Assembly: GCA_016210245.1 (NCBI GenBank)
Contig: JACQUR010000417.1
Location: forward strand, 1 to 10,698
Origin: Chloroflexota bacterium
Lineage (GTDB): Bacteria > Chloroflexota > UBA6077 > JACQUR01
Length of the DNA stretch: 10,698 bases
Reading direction: 5' to 3'
The notes under the pieces were generated by a model. It saw nothing but the letters and a program-made list of their open reading frames with translations. It ran no database searches and was not told the origin of the DNA. Shown one piece after another: positions 1-5,707 of this stretch. The position numbers and the translations under genes are program-made. Each line of letters starts with the position of its first letter. Position 1 is the stretch's first letter.

Positions 1-771
1 GCTCGCCCCGCCGGCCAGGGTGCGCAGCAGGCCGCCCTCGCCCAGCCAGTAGAAGATGATGTAGCTTCCGGCGAAGAGGAGCAGCACGGCGGCGGCGCGC
101 TGGACGTATGGCACCGCCTGGCGCAGCCGGGCGACCATGCCGTGCTTGAACAGCGCCAGGGCGAGGGTCAGGGTCATCAGCACCAGCGACATGCCCAGTG
201 CGTAGCTGAGGAACTGCGACACGCCCTGCTGGAACCCGCCGCTGGTGAGGGCACTGCCCACCACCACCAGGAAGACGGGCAGGGTGCAGCTCAGCGAGGC
301 GGCGCCATAGGCCACGCCGAACAGGAAGAAGCCACGCAGCGTCACCGCCTTGGGATCGCCGATCCGGCTGGCCAGGCGCTCGAAGGCCGAGGCGTAGATC
401 GTACGTCCGAAGAGCATGGCCACGCCCAGGACCACCAGCCCCAGGCCAATGAAGGTGCCCACCCAGGGCATGGCGGCCATCAGGGATCGGCCGCCAGCCG
501 AGATGACCGCGCCCACCACGGCGAACAGCAGCACGAAGCCGGTCGAGACGGCCAGCCCCACGATGACCGCTTGCAAAGCGCGGGAGGCAACCGAGCGCTC
601 GGCGAAGCCGCCGTCCTGGGTGCCCAGGTAGAGCGAGAGGTAGGCCGGCAGCATGGCAAAGCCGCACGGATTGACGGCTGACACCATGCCCGCTCCGAAG
701 GCATAGCCGATGGGCAGCAAGCTGACCAGGGCTTGCATCCACCCGATCGCCAGTTGCTGGAGCTCCCCCAT
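1..771 (-). CDS. ccdA: CcdA-type cytochrome c biogenesis / thiol-disulfide transporter, C-terminus off the window
   Basis: The minus strand reads open from an ATG at 771 to the window edge, giving 257 residues without a stop. The protein is very hydrophobic, with about six membrane segments (near residues 16-36, 66-92, 103-121, 147-174, 184-208 and 225-243). The family signature NPCGFAMLPAYLSLYLG lies at 34-50, and a second conserved cysteine sits in SLSCTLP (Cys162). Cys36 and Cys162 are the expected redox pair. CcdA/DsbD-type proteins pass reducing equivalents across the cytoplasmic membrane to extracytoplasmic thioredoxin-like proteins, for example for cytochrome c maturation. The start is supported by GGAGGG (778-783 on the other strand), six bases upstream. 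At about 257 residues the six-segment core looks nearly complete, so little may be missing. It is transcribed away from the mmgE/prpD gene. The family call is firm; the redox partner is not visible here. Confidence 0.9.
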   Translation of the reverse strand, partial: MGELQQLAIGWMQALVSLLPIGYAFGAGMVSAVNPCGFAMLPAYLSLYLGTQDGGFAERSVASRALQAVIVGLAVSTGFVLLFAVVGAVISAGGRSLMAAMPWVGTFIGLGLVVLGVAMLFGRTIYASAFERLASRIGDPKAVTLRGFFLFGVAYGAASLSCTLPVFLVVVGSALTSGGFQQGVSQFLSYALGMSLVLMTLTLALALFKHGMVARLRQAVPYVQRAAAVLLLFAGSYIIFYWLGEGGLLRTLAGGAS

Positions 772-809
772 CGCCTTCCCTCCGCCAGGGCTTCGTTCGC
801 TGAACCAGG

Positions 810-879
810 TCCACGGTGGGATGGGCAGCGTGGACCGGGGCGCGAGCGCCCCGGTCCACGCTACCCATCCCACCGTGGA
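810..879. repeat. Long inverted repeat between the divergent ccdA and mmgE/prpD genes
   Basis: The left arm (810-842) and right arm (847-879) are 33 bases each and complementary except for one position (G at 826 opposite A at 863). They are separated by only four bases (CGAG, 843-846). A transcript of either strand would form a very stable hairpin. There is no U-tract, so it is not a standard intrinsic terminator. Each arm also contains a shorter inverted pair (GGTCCAC and GTGGACC). Unlike the other palindromes of this window, I see no clear 7-bp unit. It lies upstream of both divergent genes. Confidence 0.85.
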
Positions 880-1019
880 GTCAGCATAGTCTTCAGAACG
901 CACCGGCATGATAGGCAATTCCGGTCGAGCCGTCGACCATTCCGAAGGATGGCGGGCACTTCCCATGATGGACCTGGTTTAGTACTCTCTGGCGGGAGTT
1001 GGTGTGGAAAGGAGTCGAC

Positions 1020-2408
1020 ATGGCCACCCTGGAAGACCAACTGGTTGCCCATCTCTCGGAGACGCGGTTCGAGCACCTGCCGGCCGAGGCGGTCGAGGCG
1101 GCGCGGAGGTGTATCCTCGACACGCTCGGGGTCGTGGTCGCTGGCAGCAGCGGCGATGACATCGAAGCGCTCATCCAGTGGCTCCAGAGCCGGGGCGGGC
1201 CAGCCGAGGCGACGGCGCTGGTGTACGGGGCGCGTCTGCCGGCGCCCCACGCAGCCTGGGCGAATGGGGCGATGGCGCGGGCGCGCGAGTTCGACGACTC
1301 GCACGACGCTACGGGCGACCACACCAGCGTGCCGATCCTGTCCGCCGCGCTGGCGGCGGCCGAGCTGCAGGGCGGCGCCAGCGGGCGGGACTTCCTGGCG
1401 GCCTACGTGCTGGCGGCCGACTTCACCAGCCGCCTGCGGCTTGCGCCCACCACCCGGGTCGGCGGCACTGCGTTCGCGGCCAATACCTTCGCGCCGTTCT
1501 CGGCGGCCGTCGCGGCCGGGCGTCTGCTCGGGCTCAGGGGCGAGCGCCTGTCCCACGCGCTCGGCTGGGCGTACGCCCAGTGCGCCGGCTCGGTCCAGCT
1601 CCAGCAGGGCGGCGGGTCGGCGCTGCACCTGCACCACGGGCTGGCCTCGGCCAGCGGCGTGCAGGCCGCGCTCCTGGCTCGCCACGGCCTGCCGGGCACC
1701 GAGCAGTTCCTGAGCGGCAAGTTTGGCCTGTTCAACGCCTACGCGGGGGGCGACTACAACCTGCAAGCGCTGACCGACGGACTGGGCGACCGCTACGAGA
1801 TCGCGCAGGTATCGATCAAACAGTATCCGTCCGGCCGGGTCACCCACGGGCCGATCGACGCGGCGCTCGCGCTGCGGGCCGAGGAGCGGCTCGATCCGAG
1901 CGACATCGTGGAGGTCGGGGTCGTGTACACCCGGGGCGGCTACAACATGACCTGCGAGCCCCTGGCGGAGCGCCGGGTACCGAACTCCGTCCAGCACGCC
2001 AAGTTCAGCCTGGCCTATAACCTCGCCTGCGCCCTGGCGCGCGGCCACGTGGACCTCGAGGACTTCACGCCCCAGGCGATCGCCGACCCGACCGTGCGCG
2101 ACCTGGCTGCCCGGGTCGAGGTGCTCGTCGATCCCCAGCTCACGGACGTCATCCCCCCCGGGATGGTGAGCGTGCAACTCAAGGACGGTCGCCTGTTGCA
2201 ACGCGTGGTGAACTACCCGAAGGGCACGCCGGAGAACCCCGTGAGCTTCCGCGACTGCGTGGCCAAGCTCCACCGATGCCTTGCGTTCGCGGCCAGGCCG
2301 CTGGAGCCCGGCGCGGTGGAGGCGGCGGTCAGGATGGTTTCACGGCTGGAGGCGGTAGAGGACGTGCGGGCGCTGGTGGAGTTGTGTACCTGCGCCGCCC
2401 CGCGTTGA
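1020..2408 (+). CDS. MmgE/PrpD family protein
   Basis: This 462-residue protein has the length and motifs of the MmgE/PrpD superfamily (2-methylcitrate dehydratase, cis-aconitate decarboxylase, iminodisuccinate epimerase). Visible family segments are DTLGVVVAGSSGDD near the N-terminus, NGAMARAREFDDSHDATGDH about 80 residues in, and FGLFNAYAGG followed by KQYPSGRVTHGPIDAAL in the middle. The His in RVTHG matches the conserved histidine of the usual KPYPxxRxxH segment. The second residue of the Cys-Cys or Ser-Cys often found before that Arg is Gly here. The reaction cannot be told from sequence; these enzymes act on small di- or tricarboxylates. The ATG at 1020 is preferred because AAAGGAG ends five bases upstream; an in-frame TTG at 999 lacks this. 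The gene is not obviously linked in function to the sulfur genes downstream. Confidence 0.88.
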   Translation: MATLEDQLVAHLSETRFEHLPAEAVEAARRCILDTLGVVVAGSSGDDIEALIQWLQSRGGPAEATALVYGARLPAPHAAWANGAMARAREFDDSHDATGDHTSVPILSAALAAAELQGGASGRDFLAAYVLAADFTSRLRLAPTTRVGGTAFAANTFAPFSAAVAAGRLLGLRGERLSHALGWAYAQCAGSVQLQQGGGSALHLHHGLASASGVQAALLARHGLPGTEQFLSGKFGLFNAYAGGDYNLQALTDGLGDRYEIAQVSIKQYPSGRVTHGPIDAALALRAEERLDPSDIVEVGVVYTRGGYNMTCEPLAERRVPNSVQHAKFSLAYNLACALARGHVDLEDFTPQAIADPTVRDLAARVEVLVDPQLTDVIPPGMVSVQLKDGRLLQRVVNYPKGTPENPVSFRDCVAKLHRCLAFAARPLEPGAVEAAVRMVSRLEAVEDVRALVELCTCAAPR

Positions 2409-2434
2409 CACCCCGCGCGGCTCGCGCCTACAAT
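2405..2434 (+). promoter_or_regulatory. Sigma70-type promoter for the Rrf2 gene and probably the cysteine cluster
   Basis: A perfect -35 box TTGACA (2405-2410) and a near-consensus -10 box TACAAT (2429-2434) are separated by 18 bases. The -35 box overlaps the stop codon of the upstream MmgE/PrpD gene. This is the best promoter match on the plus strand of the window. Transcription would start near 2441, leaving a leader of roughly 230 bases before the Rrf2 start at 2671. Confidence 0.7.
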
Positions 2435-2456
2435 ACCTACCAAGTTAGTCAACAAT
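2432..2456. promoter_or_regulatory. Candidate Rrf2/IscR-type operator overlapping the -10 box
   Basis: The right half, TAGTCAACAAT (2446-2456), matches 10 of 11 positions of the IscR type-1 half-site YAGTCRRSTAT as I remember it. The left half (2432-2442) matches about 6 of 11, so the palindrome is degenerate. The site overlaps the -10 hexamer and the expected transcription start of the promoter that drives the Rrf2 gene, the right place for autorepression. The call rests on position plus one good half-site. Confidence 0.4.
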
Positions 2457-2534
2457 CTCCGGACCGGCAGGCGACCGCGCGGGGGCGGCGGGGTGGGGTT
2501 TCCTGCCCTAGCCTGGTAGGCGGATAGAGTGGGG

Positions 2535-2608
2535 AGGACGTTCACCACGGAGACACGGAGACACGGAGTTATGTTATGAAAACTCCGTGTCTCCGTGGTG
2601 AACGTCCT
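2535..2608. repeat. Inverted repeat with arms of 8-bp units (3 copies against 2) in the Rrf2 leader
   Basis: The left arm (2535-2570) starts AGGACGTTCACC and contains three tandem copies of an 8-bp unit (CCACGGAG, ACACGGAG, ACACGGAG). The right arm (2581-2608) is its exact reverse complement but carries only two units. The loop is about 10 bases (ATGTTATGAA). It lies in the untranslated leader between the promoter at 2405 and the Rrf2 start, so it would form a strong leader-RNA hairpin. No U-tract follows it. Confidence 0.9.
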
Positions 2609-2670
2609 GTGGCCGCGGGAGCGAGGTGCTGGTACGGAGCGGGGGATCATCCACGTCGACGGGGAGCACC

Positions 2671-3108
2671 ATGAAACTCTCTATGCGCAGCGATTACGGG
2701 GCTCGGGCGATGATCGATCTGGCCCGCCACCTGGGCGAGGGGCCAGTGCAGAGCGCCGACATCGCCACGCGCCAGAGCATCCCGGAGGCCTACCTGGAGC
2801 AGTTGCTCACCACGCTGCGCAAGGCTGGCCTGGTGCGCAGCACCCGTGGCCCGCATGGGGGACACGAGCTGGCCCGACCGCCTTCTCAGATCACCCTCGG
2901 CGAGGTTATCTCCATTCTGGAGGGGCCCCTGGCGGCCCTGGACTGCGTGGAGGATGCCGACTCCTGCCAGGCCGCCTCGACCTGCGGCATGCGGGACGTC
3001 TGGCTCGAGGTCAGCCAGGCCACGCAGCGCATCCTGGACGGTCTGACGATCGACGACCTGGCGCTGCGCCAGAAGGCGCGCGAAGCGCGGGAAATGTATT
3101 ACATCTGA
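2671..3108 (+). CDS. Rrf2-family transcriptional regulator with a three-cysteine motif
   Basis: This 145-residue protein starts MKLSMRSDYGARAMIDLA, typical of the Rrf2 family (IscR, NsrR, CymR, RirA). A winged helix-turn-helix covers about 1-80, with the recognition region SIPEAYLEQLLTTLRKAGLV at 36-55 and the wing RGPHGG at 59-64. Cys92, Cys99 and Cys105, followed by a long C-terminal helix, match the Fe-S ligand cysteines of IscR/NsrR/RirA-type members. Asp8 sits where an N-terminal aspartate ligand is known in Streptomyces NsrR. CymR-type members regulate cysteine metabolism but lack this cluster motif, so this may be an Fe-S sensor controlling sulfur genes. The ATG at 2671 has GGGGAG five bases upstream (2661-2666). 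The regulator leads the cysteine cluster and probably controls its own promoter at 2405. The stop codon overlaps the next palindrome. The family is certain; the ligand and regulon are inferred. Confidence 0.92.
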   Translation: MKLSMRSDYGARAMIDLARHLGEGPVQSADIATRQSIPEAYLEQLLTTLRKAGLVRSTRGPHGGHELARPPSQITLGEVISILEGPLAALDCVEDADSCQAASTCGMRDVWLEVSQATQRILDGLTIDDLALRQKAREAREMYYI

Positions 3109-3168
3109 ATGATGAATGACGAATGATGAATGTTGAATTCAACATTCATCATTCGTCATTCATCATTC
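3107..3168. repeat. Perfect 62-bp palindrome between the Rrf2 gene and cysK
   Basis: Arms of 31 bases (3107-3137 and 3138-3168) are exactly complementary with no loop; the centre is GAATTC. Each arm consists of 7-bp units of the type GAATGAT / GAATGAC / GAATGAT / GAATGTT. It begins inside the TGA stop of the Rrf2 gene and ends six bases before the GGAGG that serves cysK, so it fills the whole gap. No target-site duplication is visible. Confidence 0.95.
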
Positions 3169-3184
3169 CGGCTGGAGGCGGTTG

Positions 3185-4117
3185 GTGGAGCGAGTCGGCG
3201 CGCGGCCCCTGGTGGCGGAGAGCGTGTTGGACCTGGTGGGCAATACCCCACTGGTGCGCTTGAACCGCCTCGGCTCCGCGGGCGGAGCGACGGTCCTGGC
3301 CAAGCTGGAGTCGCTCAACCCGGGCGGGAGCGTGAAGGACCGCATTGCGCTGTCCATGGTCGAGGCGGCGGAGCGCGAGGGGCGGCTGAGGCCGGGGGCC
3401 ACGATCGTCGAGCCAACCAGCGGCAACACGGGCATCGGGCTGGCCATGGTCGCCGCCGCGAAGGGCTATCGCCTGATCCTGACCATGCCGGAGGACATGA
3501 GCGTGGAGCGGCGCCAGTTGCTGGCCCGCTTCGGTGCGGAGCTGGTGCTCACGCCCGCGATCGAGGGCATGACCGGCGCAGTCGAAACCGCGCGGGCGCT
3601 GGTGGCCAGGCACGGGGACTACTTCATGCCCCAGCAGTTCGAGAACCCGGCCAACCCGGAGATCCACCGCCGCGCCACGGCGGAGGAGATCTTGCGGGCG
3701 CTCGGGGTGGAACTGGACGCCTTTGTGGCCGGGGTGGGCACGGGCGGCACCATCACCGGCGTGGGCGAAGTGCTCAAGGCCCAGCGGCCCGAGGTGCTGG
3801 TGGTGGCGGTCGAGCCGGCGCGCTCGCCCGTGCTGCAGGGTGGGCGAGCCCGGCCACATGGTATCCAGGGCATTGGCGCCAGCTTCCTGCCCAGGGTGTT
3901 GAACCTGAGTGTGGTGGATCGGATCATTGGCGTGGACGATCGCGATGCCTACGCGATGACCTTGCGCCTGGCCCGCGAAGAGGGATTGCTGGTGGGCGTG
4001 TCGGCGGGCGCGAACGTGTGCGCTGCGCTCCAGATCGCCCGAGAACTGGGCCCCGGCAAGACGGTAGTGACCATCCTGCCGGATACTGGAGAGCGGTACT
4101 TGAGCGTGCAGTTTTGA
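3185..4117 (+). CDS. cysK: Cysteine synthase, CysK type (O-acetylserine sulfhydrylase-like)
   Basis: This 310-residue fold-type II PLP enzyme makes cysteine from an activated serine (typically O-acetylserine) and sulfide. The PLP lysine is Lys51 in NPGGSVKDR. The substrate loop is EPTSGNTG (76-83), the phosphate-binding loop is GVGTGGTITG (183-192), GVSAGAN (271-277) holds the serine near the PLP ring nitrogen, and the C-terminus has the usual PDTGERYLS. HGIQGIGASF (225-234) is the classic CysK form and lacks the arginine that CysM has there, so O-acetylserine is the likelier substrate. The GTG at 3185 is chosen because GGAGG (3174-3178) lies six bases upstream; the TTG at 3182 would leave three. 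It follows the Rrf2 gene, as regulators of cysteine and Fe-S metabolism often do. No serine acetyltransferase gene is in the window. Cystathionine beta-synthase-like use is possible, but no extra domain is present. Confidence 0.92.
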   Translation: MERVGARPLVAESVLDLVGNTPLVRLNRLGSAGGATVLAKLESLNPGGSVKDRIALSMVEAAEREGRLRPGATIVEPTSGNTGIGLAMVAAAKGYRLILTMPEDMSVERRQLLARFGAELVLTPAIEGMTGAVETARALVARHGDYFMPQQFENPANPEIHRRATAEEILRALGVELDAFVAGVGTGGTITGVGEVLKAQRPEVLVVAVEPARSPVLQGGRARPHGIQGIGASFLPRVLNLSVVDRIIGVDDRDAYAMTLRLAREEGLLVGVSAGANVCAALQIARELGPGKTVVTILPDTGERYLSVQF

Positions 4118-4244
4118 TTTGAGATTTGAGATTTGAGATTGCAGAGTGAAGGATGAGTGCAGATTTGAGATTGCAGAGTGCAGATTGAGGACGACTTCAA
4201 TCTGCACTCTGCAATCTCAAATCTCAAATCTCAAGTCTGCACTC
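4113..4244. repeat. Compound inverted repeat with a duplicated left arm, 7-bp units
   Basis: One right arm (4198-4244) can pair with either of two left arms. The distal left arm (4119-4148) has three GAGATTT-type units followed by GCAGAGTG and matches the right arm over about 30 bases. The proximal left arm (4155-4187) matches both ends of the right arm but has one 7-bp unit where the right arm has three. The tract starts at the cysK stop codon (TGA, 4115-4117) and ends just before the presumed Shine-Dalgarno of the next gene. The alternative pairings are mutually exclusive. Confidence 0.9.
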
Positions 4245-4259
4245 CTCCGTGGGGATAAG

Positions 4260-5354
4260 ATGGTCAAGGTGTACATCCCGACAGTGCTGCGGAAGATCAC
4301 CAATGGGCAGACCCGGGTGGAGGCGGAGGCGGCCGACATTCGGTCGCTCCTGGACCGCCTCGAGGCCCGCTTCCCCGGCCTGAAGGGGCAACTGGTCGAT
4401 TCTCAGGGGAATCTCTTTCGCTTCGTGAACGTTTACGTCAATAACCGCGAGGTCGACGAGCTCCAGGGACTGGGGACGCCGCTGCGGGAGGAGGATGAGG
4501 TGGCATTGATTCCGGCGATGGCCGGCGGGGCGGTCGGAGGGGCATTCTCGCTCGAGCAGGGGCTGCGCTACGCGCGCCACATCATCCTGCCCGAGATCGG
4601 GGGGCAGGGGCAGCGCAAGCTGCTGCGCAGCAAGGTGCTGCTGATCGGGGCCGGCGGCCTGGGCTCGCCCGCCGCCCTCTACCTGGGCGCTGCGGGCGTG
4701 GGCACGATGGGCATTGTCGATTTCGACACCGTGGACCTCACCAACCTGCACCGCCAGATCCTGCACGGCCACAAGAACATCGGGCGGCTCAAGGTCGACT
4801 CGGCCCGGGAAACTGTGAACGACATCAACCCGGACGTGCAGGTGGTGCCGCACCGCGAGGCGCTCACCTCGGCCAACGCGCTGGAGATCATCGGCCAGTA
4901 CGACCTCGTGGTCAACGGGTGCGACAACTTCGCCACCCGCTACCTGGCCAACGACGCCTGCTACTTCCTGAAGAAGCCGCTGGTCGATGGCAGCATCTTC
5001 CGCTTCGAGGGCCAGGCCACGGTGTTCATGCCGGGCAAGGGCTGTTACCGCTGCCTGTTCCCCGCGCCGCCGCCACCTGGCGCGGTGCCGAGCTGCGCCG
5101 AGGCCGGGGTGCTGGGCGTGCTGCCGGGGATCATCGGAGTCATCCAGGCTATCGAGACGATCAAGCTCATCCTCGGACTGGGCGAGCCGCTGGTCAATCG
5201 CCTGCTGCTGTTCGACTCGCTGGCCATGGAGTTCCGCGAGGTCAAGATTCGGCGGGCGCCAGACTGCCCGCTGTGCGGTGATAACCCCACCGTGACCGAG
5301 CTGATCGACTACGAGGCCTTCTGCGGCGGGCCGATGGCCACGACGGGTGGATAG
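4260..5354 (+). CDS. Fusion of a ubiquitin-like sulfur carrier (MoaD/ThiS/CysO-like) and a MoeB/ThiF-type E1 enzyme
   Basis: This 364-residue protein has two domains. Residues 1-90 are a beta-grasp sulfur carrier ending PAMAGG, and about 97-364 are an E1-like adenylyltransferase. The E1 shows GAGGLGSPAALYLGAAGVG (130-148) for ATP, the acidic strand DFDTVDLTNLHRQ (154-166) with its arginine, NGCDN (219-223), the likely catalytic Cys279 in PSCAEAG, and two zinc-binding pairs (Cys262/Cys265 and Cys336/Cys339). E1s of this type adenylate the C-terminal glycine of a carrier so that sulfur can be attached. No rhodanese domain follows. The carrier domain is paralogous to the free carrier at 5426. 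Its Gly89-Gly90 is internal, followed by AVGGAF, so it could only be loaded after cleavage or is a non-functional tether. The chain also ends in Gly-Gly. An in-frame extension upstream to 4146 is only translated repeat; the ATG at 4260 starts the carrier fold. Confidence 0.9.
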   Translation: MVKVYIPTVLRKITNGQTRVEAEAADIRSLLDRLEARFPGLKGQLVDSQGNLFRFVNVYVNNREVDELQGLGTPLREEDEVALIPAMAGGAVGGAFSLEQGLRYARHIILPEIGGQGQRKLLRSKVLLIGAGGLGSPAALYLGAAGVGTMGIVDFDTVDLTNLHRQILHGHKNIGRLKVDSARETVNDINPDVQVVPHREALTSANALEIIGQYDLVVNGCDNFATRYLANDACYFLKKPLVDGSIFRFEGQATVFMPGKGCYRCLFPAPPPPGAVPSCAEAGVLGVLPGIIGVIQAIETIKLILGLGEPLVNRLLLFDSLAMEFREVKIRRAPDCPLCGDNPTVTELIDYEAFCGGPMATTGG

Positions 5355-5360
5355 GAGTAA

Positions 5361-5408
5361 TCAGCCGTCAGCCATCAGTGGAACTGATGGCTGACGGCTG
5401 ACGGCTGA
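5361..5408. repeat. Inverted repeat with 7-bp units between the E1 fusion and cysO
   Basis: The 19-base arms (5361-5379 and 5383-5401) are perfectly complementary around a three-base loop (GGA). The unit is CTGACGG or its complement. The right side continues with another unit (CGGCTGA, 5402-5408) that has no partner on the left. The element starts seven bases after the E1 stop codon and ends six bases before the GGAGGA of cysO. Confidence 0.92.
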
Positions 5409-5425
5409 CTGCTTGGAGGAAGTTC

Positions 5426-5707
5426 ATGGCAATCGAGGTGCGCGTGCCGACCGTGCTGCGCCAGTACACGGGCGGGGAGAAGGCCGTCTACGCGCAGGGC
5501 GCGACTGTTGGAGCGGTGCTGGACGAGCTCGACCGGCGCCACCCGGGCTTCAAGGGGCAGGTGCTCGATGATGGCCAGGTGCGCAAGTTCGTGAACATCT
5601 ACGTGAACGACGAGGACATCCGCTACCTGGGCAAGCTGGAAACCCTGCTGCAGGAGGGGGACGTGCTGTCCATCCTGCCCGCGGTAGCCGGTGGAGGCGT
5701 GGCGTGA
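5426..5707 (+). CDS. cysO: CysO-like sulfur-carrier protein with residues beyond the Gly-Gly
   Basis: This 93-residue MoaD/ThiS-like beta-grasp protein has the hallmarks of mycobacterial CysO: VPTVLRQYTGGEKAV (7-21), RKFVNIYVNDEDIRYLG (53-69) and SILPAVAGG (82-90). CysO carries sulfur as a C-terminal glycyl thiocarboxylate, which CysM uses to form a CysO-cysteine adduct. Mycobacterial CysO ends exactly at AVAGG as I recall it; here three residues (GVA, 91-93) follow, so Gly90 is not free until these are removed, and the JAMM peptidase gene two downstream is the obvious candidate. The start ATG has GGAGGA (5415-5420) five bases upstream. The Gly-Gly codons overlap the ribosome-binding site of cysM, and the stop overlaps the cysM GTG (GTGA), so the two genes are probably translationally coupled. 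It is paralogous to the first domain of the preceding E1 fusion. Confidence 0.92.
   Translation: MAIEVRVPTVLRQYTGGEKAVYAQGATVGAVLDELDRRHPGFKGQVLDDGQVRKFVNIYVNDEDIRYLGKLETLLQEGDVLSILPAVAGGGVA
5690..5697 (+). promoter_or_regulatory. cysM ribosome-binding site made from the cysO Gly-Gly codons
   Basis: GGTGGAGG is a strong Shine-Dalgarno sequence six bases before the cysM GTG at 5704. In the cysO frame its first six bases are the codons for Gly89 and Gly90. The space needed between it and the start codon is what encodes the extra residues GVA of CysO. This decides the cysM start and indicates coupling. Confidence 0.75.

Noticed and set aside
142..681. Plus-strand reading frame rich in Gln, His and Gly
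   Set aside because: It is antisense to ccdA, whose frame has clear motifs; the composition is that of a shadow frame.
861..2273. Long minus-strand reading frame of 470 codons opposite the MmgE/PrpD gene
   Set aside because: It is antisense to a well-supported gene, rich in Arg, Gly, His and Ala as expected of a GC-rich shadow frame, and has no recognisable domain.
2457..2534. Riboswitch or T-box in the leader of the Rrf2 gene
   Set aside because: The stretch is G-rich and shows no conserved core of a known riboswitch that I can recognise.
3107..3168. MITE or insertion-sequence remnant
   Set aside because: There is no target-site duplication, no transposase nearby, and the palindromes of the window are unrelated in sequence to each other.
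4113..4244. CRISPR array
   Set aside because: The repeats are 7-bp units without spacers of constant length, and no cas genes are present.
4146..4259. In-frame upstream extension of the E1 fusion (38 codons)
   Set aside because: It is translated inverted repeat, has no family similarity, and the carrier fold begins exactly at the ATG at 4260.
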